NCBI GenBank assembly: GCA_023663085.1
Contig: JAMPIB010000022.1
Location: 1-50,499 of the forward strand
DNA from: Ruminococcus sp.
GTDB taxonomy: Bacteria; Bacillota; Clostridia; Lachnospirales; Lachnospiraceae
Direction of reading: 5' to 3'
Length of the DNA: 50,499 nt
Shown here: in pieces, positions 48,630-50,499 of the stretch
Numbering within the stretch: position 1 is the stretch's first letter
Layout: every line of letters starts with the position of its first letter
Position numbers and translations under genes: made by a program
The notes under the pieces: model-generated
Told to the model about the DNA's origin: nothing
Databases searched by the model: none
What the model saw: the letters and a program-made list of their open reading frames with translations, nothing else

Positions 48630-49199
48630 GTGATTATTAACCTTACAGGAGCAAAAGGTGTTGGAAAAACATTTCTTGCACATAGATTGAAATCAGAGAG
48701 AAATAAAATTTCTATTATTGAGGAATTTGTATACAGAGACACGGGATTTGACGTTAGGACAAAATATGGTTTTTTGCAAAATGAAAAAATATATTGCGAA
48801 GAGAAAATGAATTATTTTAATGAAGCAAATAATAAATCAGAAGTGTCAGTATTTGTTCGCGGAATGGAAGATTTGCTCTTCTATATATCCAGTTATCCAT
48901 CTATAAATAATTTTAATTGGAAAATTGATTCTGATTTTCAGGATATTTTAAAACAGATAGATAATTGCAAAAGTGATTTGATTATTTATCTTGATGCATG
49001 TAAAGAAGTACTTGAAGCACGATGGGAAAGTGATTCAGTAAAAAAGAGAGTAATAGAAGATACATGGTATGAAAAATGGTATATGCCACATAAAAAATTT
49101 ATACAGAATTATAAAAATACAATAGTTCTTGATACTTCTTATTTAACTAAGCAAGATGTATTTGAAAGAGTAAATGAAATAATAGATAATAGCATTTAA
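48630..49199 (+). CDS. P-loop nucleotide/sugar kinase-like protein
   Basis: A 189-aa P-loop protein starting at GTG. Walker A is GAKGVGKT (7-14). There is an Arg-containing loop VRGMEDLL near 75, a hydrophobic strand ending in LIIYLDACKEVLEARW (Walker-B-like), and a lid-like SVKKRVIEDTWYEKWY. Size and motifs fit deoxynucleoside or monophosphate kinase-type folds. The substrate is unknown. Same direction and 36 bases after the radical SAM gene, so part of the cluster. Confidence 0.75.
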   Translation: MIINLTGAKGVGKTFLAHRLKSERNKISIIEEFVYRDTGFDVRTKYGFLQNEKIYCEEKMNYFNEANNKSEVSVFVRGMEDLLFYISSYPSINNFNWKIDSDFQDILKQIDNCKSDLIIYLDACKEVLEARWESDSVKKRVIEDTWYEKWYMPHKKFIQNYKNTIVLDTSYLTKQDVFERVNEIIDNSI

Positions 49200-49244
49200 G
49201 AAAAATTTTTCTATATTTGTTAAAGAAAATAAAGTAAAAGGTTT

Positions 49245-50201
49245 ATGATTATGAAGAAAATAATTGTATATGATTCGGGACTGTTATATGGAAAATCAAA
49301 AGAAGAGATAGGAAGAAAATTTGAAGTTATAGCAGTAACAAGCGATAATAAAGATGATAGAAAAAACTATGATAATTATATATTAAAGACAGAGATAAAA
49401 AATGTTGTGTGGGACAATATTCTCATTTGTGATAGTCAAGATGTGGAAAAGGTAAATTTTCTTATTAACGTTTTAGAGATTCCAAAAGATAAAATATTAC
49501 TGAGACATGTCGAATTTAGTAAAAGAGGATTTTTCTATTCTCAAAAAAATGAAGATGCTATTATGTTTTTGATTCTTAAATTGATAGGAATAGATATTAA
49601 TAATTTTAAGGAGCTATTTTATTTAGATTTAGGTACAAATCATCCAATCAAATTAAATAACACATACGGTTTATACAGAGCAGGTGCAAGAGGGGTTTTA
49701 GTTGAACCTAATCGTGATTTATGGAATATTATTCAAGTGGCTAGACCGCAGGATACTTTGATACGAAAAGCTGTTTCATCAAAACATGGAAAAACCACTT
49801 TCTATTCTATGAAAGCATCCACATTATCTACATTGTCTATAGATAAATTAGACAATGATTTTTGTAAGCAGTATGATTATTTTACGATTACTGAAACCTA
49901 TGACGTAGATACAATTACGATGAATGAATTACTGAAAGGAATTGGAAAGGTGCCAGATATACTTTCCATTGATATTGAAGGATATGATTTGGAAGTTCTT
50001 AGTGACATTGATTATTGTACAGTACGTCCAAAGATAATAATTTCTGAACTGGGAGCTTGGGGTTTAAAACAACAAGAACGAGAAAATATTATAGAATTAT
50101 TGTCATCAAACAATTATATGCTTATAACTGATAATCATACTAACGGGATATTTGTAGATGGAAAGTATGAAAAGTATATTTCAGCATATAAAATATTCTA
50201 A
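49245..50201 (+). CDS. FkbM-family methyltransferase
   Basis: A 318-aa protein. Residues 1-85 form a separate Rossmann-like or unknown domain (IIVYDSGLLYGKSKEE). From about 93 the FkbM methyltransferase pattern begins: YSQKNEDAIMFLIL, FYLDLGTNHPIKLNNTYG (AdoMet loop), GARGVLVEPNRDL, then RPQDTLIRKAVSS and PDILSIDIEGYDLEVL. FkbM enzymes O-methylate sugars or hydroxy groups in glycans and natural products. It is the last clear gene of the AT-rich cluster, 45 bases after the kinase gene. Probable role: methylating the product of the glycosyltransferases (inferred). Confidence 0.9.
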   Translation: MIMKKIIVYDSGLLYGKSKEEIGRKFEVIAVTSDNKDDRKNYDNYILKTEIKNVVWDNILICDSQDVEKVNFLINVLEIPKDKILLRHVEFSKRGFFYSQKNEDAIMFLILKLIGIDINNFKELFYLDLGTNHPIKLNNTYGLYRAGARGVLVEPNRDLWNIIQVARPQDTLIRKAVSSKHGKTTFYSMKASTLSTLSIDKLDNDFCKQYDYFTITETYDVDTITMNELLKGIGKVPDILSIDIEGYDLEVLSDIDYCTVRPKIIISELGAWGLKQQERENIIELLSSNNYMLITDNHTNGIFVDGKYEKYISAYKIF

Positions 50202-50248
50202 TTAGCATAGAGCCAAAAGGTATATGGAATTATATTTTACAAACACAC

Positions 50249-50280
50249 TTGACATTACTTCTCTGAGGCTGTATACAGCC
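50249..50280 (+). promoter_or_regulatory. Promoter overlapped by a 14-bp perfect palindrome
   Basis: TTGACA (50249-50254), 17-base spacer, TATACA (50272-50277). GGCTGTATACAGCC (50267-50280) is an exact palindrome lying over the -10, the typical place of a repressor operator. There is no gene directly downstream before 50468, so it may drive a long-leader transcript into the antitoxin gene or an unannotated RNA. Confidence 0.6.
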
Positions 50281-50377
50281 ATAACACCAATATAAGACCT
50301 GCAATAAATGATGAACACACACTTATAGGATTAAATAGTATATATGATTTTTTTGTAAATATGGAATAAACCAAGGC

Positions 50378-50406
50378 TTTACGTTTGCATACAGAGTTTT
50401 TATAAG
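50378..50406 (+). promoter_or_regulatory. Second promoter candidate before the antitoxin gene
   Basis: TTTACG (50378-50383), 17 bases, TATAAG (50401-50406). It would start transcription about 55 bases before the ATG at 50468. Confidence 0.45.
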
Positions 50407-50467
50407 TTTTGTGATAAAGTAAAGCAGCCAAAGTGTACGGAGAGATTTTGATAAGGAGTGAATGTAT

Positions 50468-50499
50468 ATGTTACAGATCAGACCTGTTTCAGATTTAAG
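50468..50499 (+). CDS. Start of a Phd/YefM-type antitoxin gene (partial)
   Basis: Only the first ten codons are inside the window: MLQIRPVSDL, followed by an incomplete codon. This opening is typical of Phd/YefM-family type II antitoxins (usually IRPxSDLRN). AAGGAGTG (50453-50460) lies 7 bases before the ATG. A RelE- or Doc-type toxin would be expected downstream, outside the window. Confidence 0.6.
   Translation, partial: MLQIRPVSDL

Noticed and set aside
1-50499. CRISPR array, tRNA or rRNA genes
   Set aside because: No regularly spaced repeat-spacer structure, no tRNA cloverleaf signatures and no rRNA-like stretches were found by reading; the only short tandem arrays are those listed.

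Overview
The window looks like a chromosomal segment of a spore-forming anaerobic Firmicute, most likely a Lachnospiraceae (Clostridia). The reasons are the gene order ylxM-ffh-rpsP-khpA-rimM-trmD-rplS-lepB-rbgA-lepB-rnhB, the sporulation pair DUF2953-gerW, an ATP-type PEP carboxykinase, a long divergent PRPP synthetase, and strong Gram-positive ribosome-binding sites (AGGAGG) and sigma-A type promoters. From about 42 kb the DNA becomes visibly AT-rich, which points to horizontally acquired material.

Region 1 (1-8.9 kb) is a phosphothreonine signalling cluster. It encodes two FHA proteins, two PP2C phosphatases, a secreted or membrane vWA protein ending in an FHA domain, and two tandem membrane Ser/Thr kinases. 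The kinases share a zinc ribbon and kinase domain but carry different outer domains: a C-type-lectin-like fold in one, and TPR plus YD/MORN-like repeats in the other. Writers, erasers and readers of phosphothreonine are thus in one unit. The window opens in a perfect CAGCA pentanucleotide repeat at the probable 3' end of an upstream gene.

Region 2 (8.9-19.6 kb) is the conserved SRP/ribosome/tRNA-modification/secretion block. It is followed by a non-flagellar FliK-like/FlhB-C-like pair (the B. subtilis ylqGH position), yraN and pgeF. A terminator and the ylxM-ffh promoter share the same DNA at 8907-8955.

Region 3 (19.6-26 kb) holds regulators and membrane proteins: a two-component system with an unusually large kinase, an XRE regulator with a CPBP protease-like partner, and a LytTR/DUF3021 pair behind a structured leader.

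Region 4 (26-41.1 kb) is core metabolism and housekeeping: prs, a DUF512 protein, der, plsY, gltA, deoC, an M24 aminopeptidase, DUF2953-gerW, a J-domain protein, rpmB, pckA and a methionine-synthase-activation-like protein. Divergent gene pairs have readable promoters, and a large fold-back element lies between the convergent 30700-31038 gene and gltA.

Region 5 (41.1-50.5 kb) is the accessory region. It contains (i) a previously unmarked type I toxin-antitoxin locus: a 43-aa membrane toxin, a convergent antisense RNA, a shared bidirectional terminator and a coupled leader ORF; (ii) remnants of a mobile element; (iii) a serine recombinase followed directly by an 18-bp perfect inverted repeat flanking about 105 bp with an outward promoter, which is a candidate invertible switch; (iv) a tightly coupled AT-rich cluster with an alpha-1,2-fucosyltransferase, a radical-SAM-like protein that has lost its CX3CX2C motif but keeps a SPASM domain, a GT2 glycosyltransferase, two intact radical SAM proteins, a P-loop kinase and an FkbM methyltransferase; and (v) the start of a Phd/YefM-type antitoxin gene at the window edge. 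The most interesting hypothesis is that (iii) phase-varies the glycan/radical-SAM cluster (iv). In the orientation sequenced here the promoter points away from the cluster.
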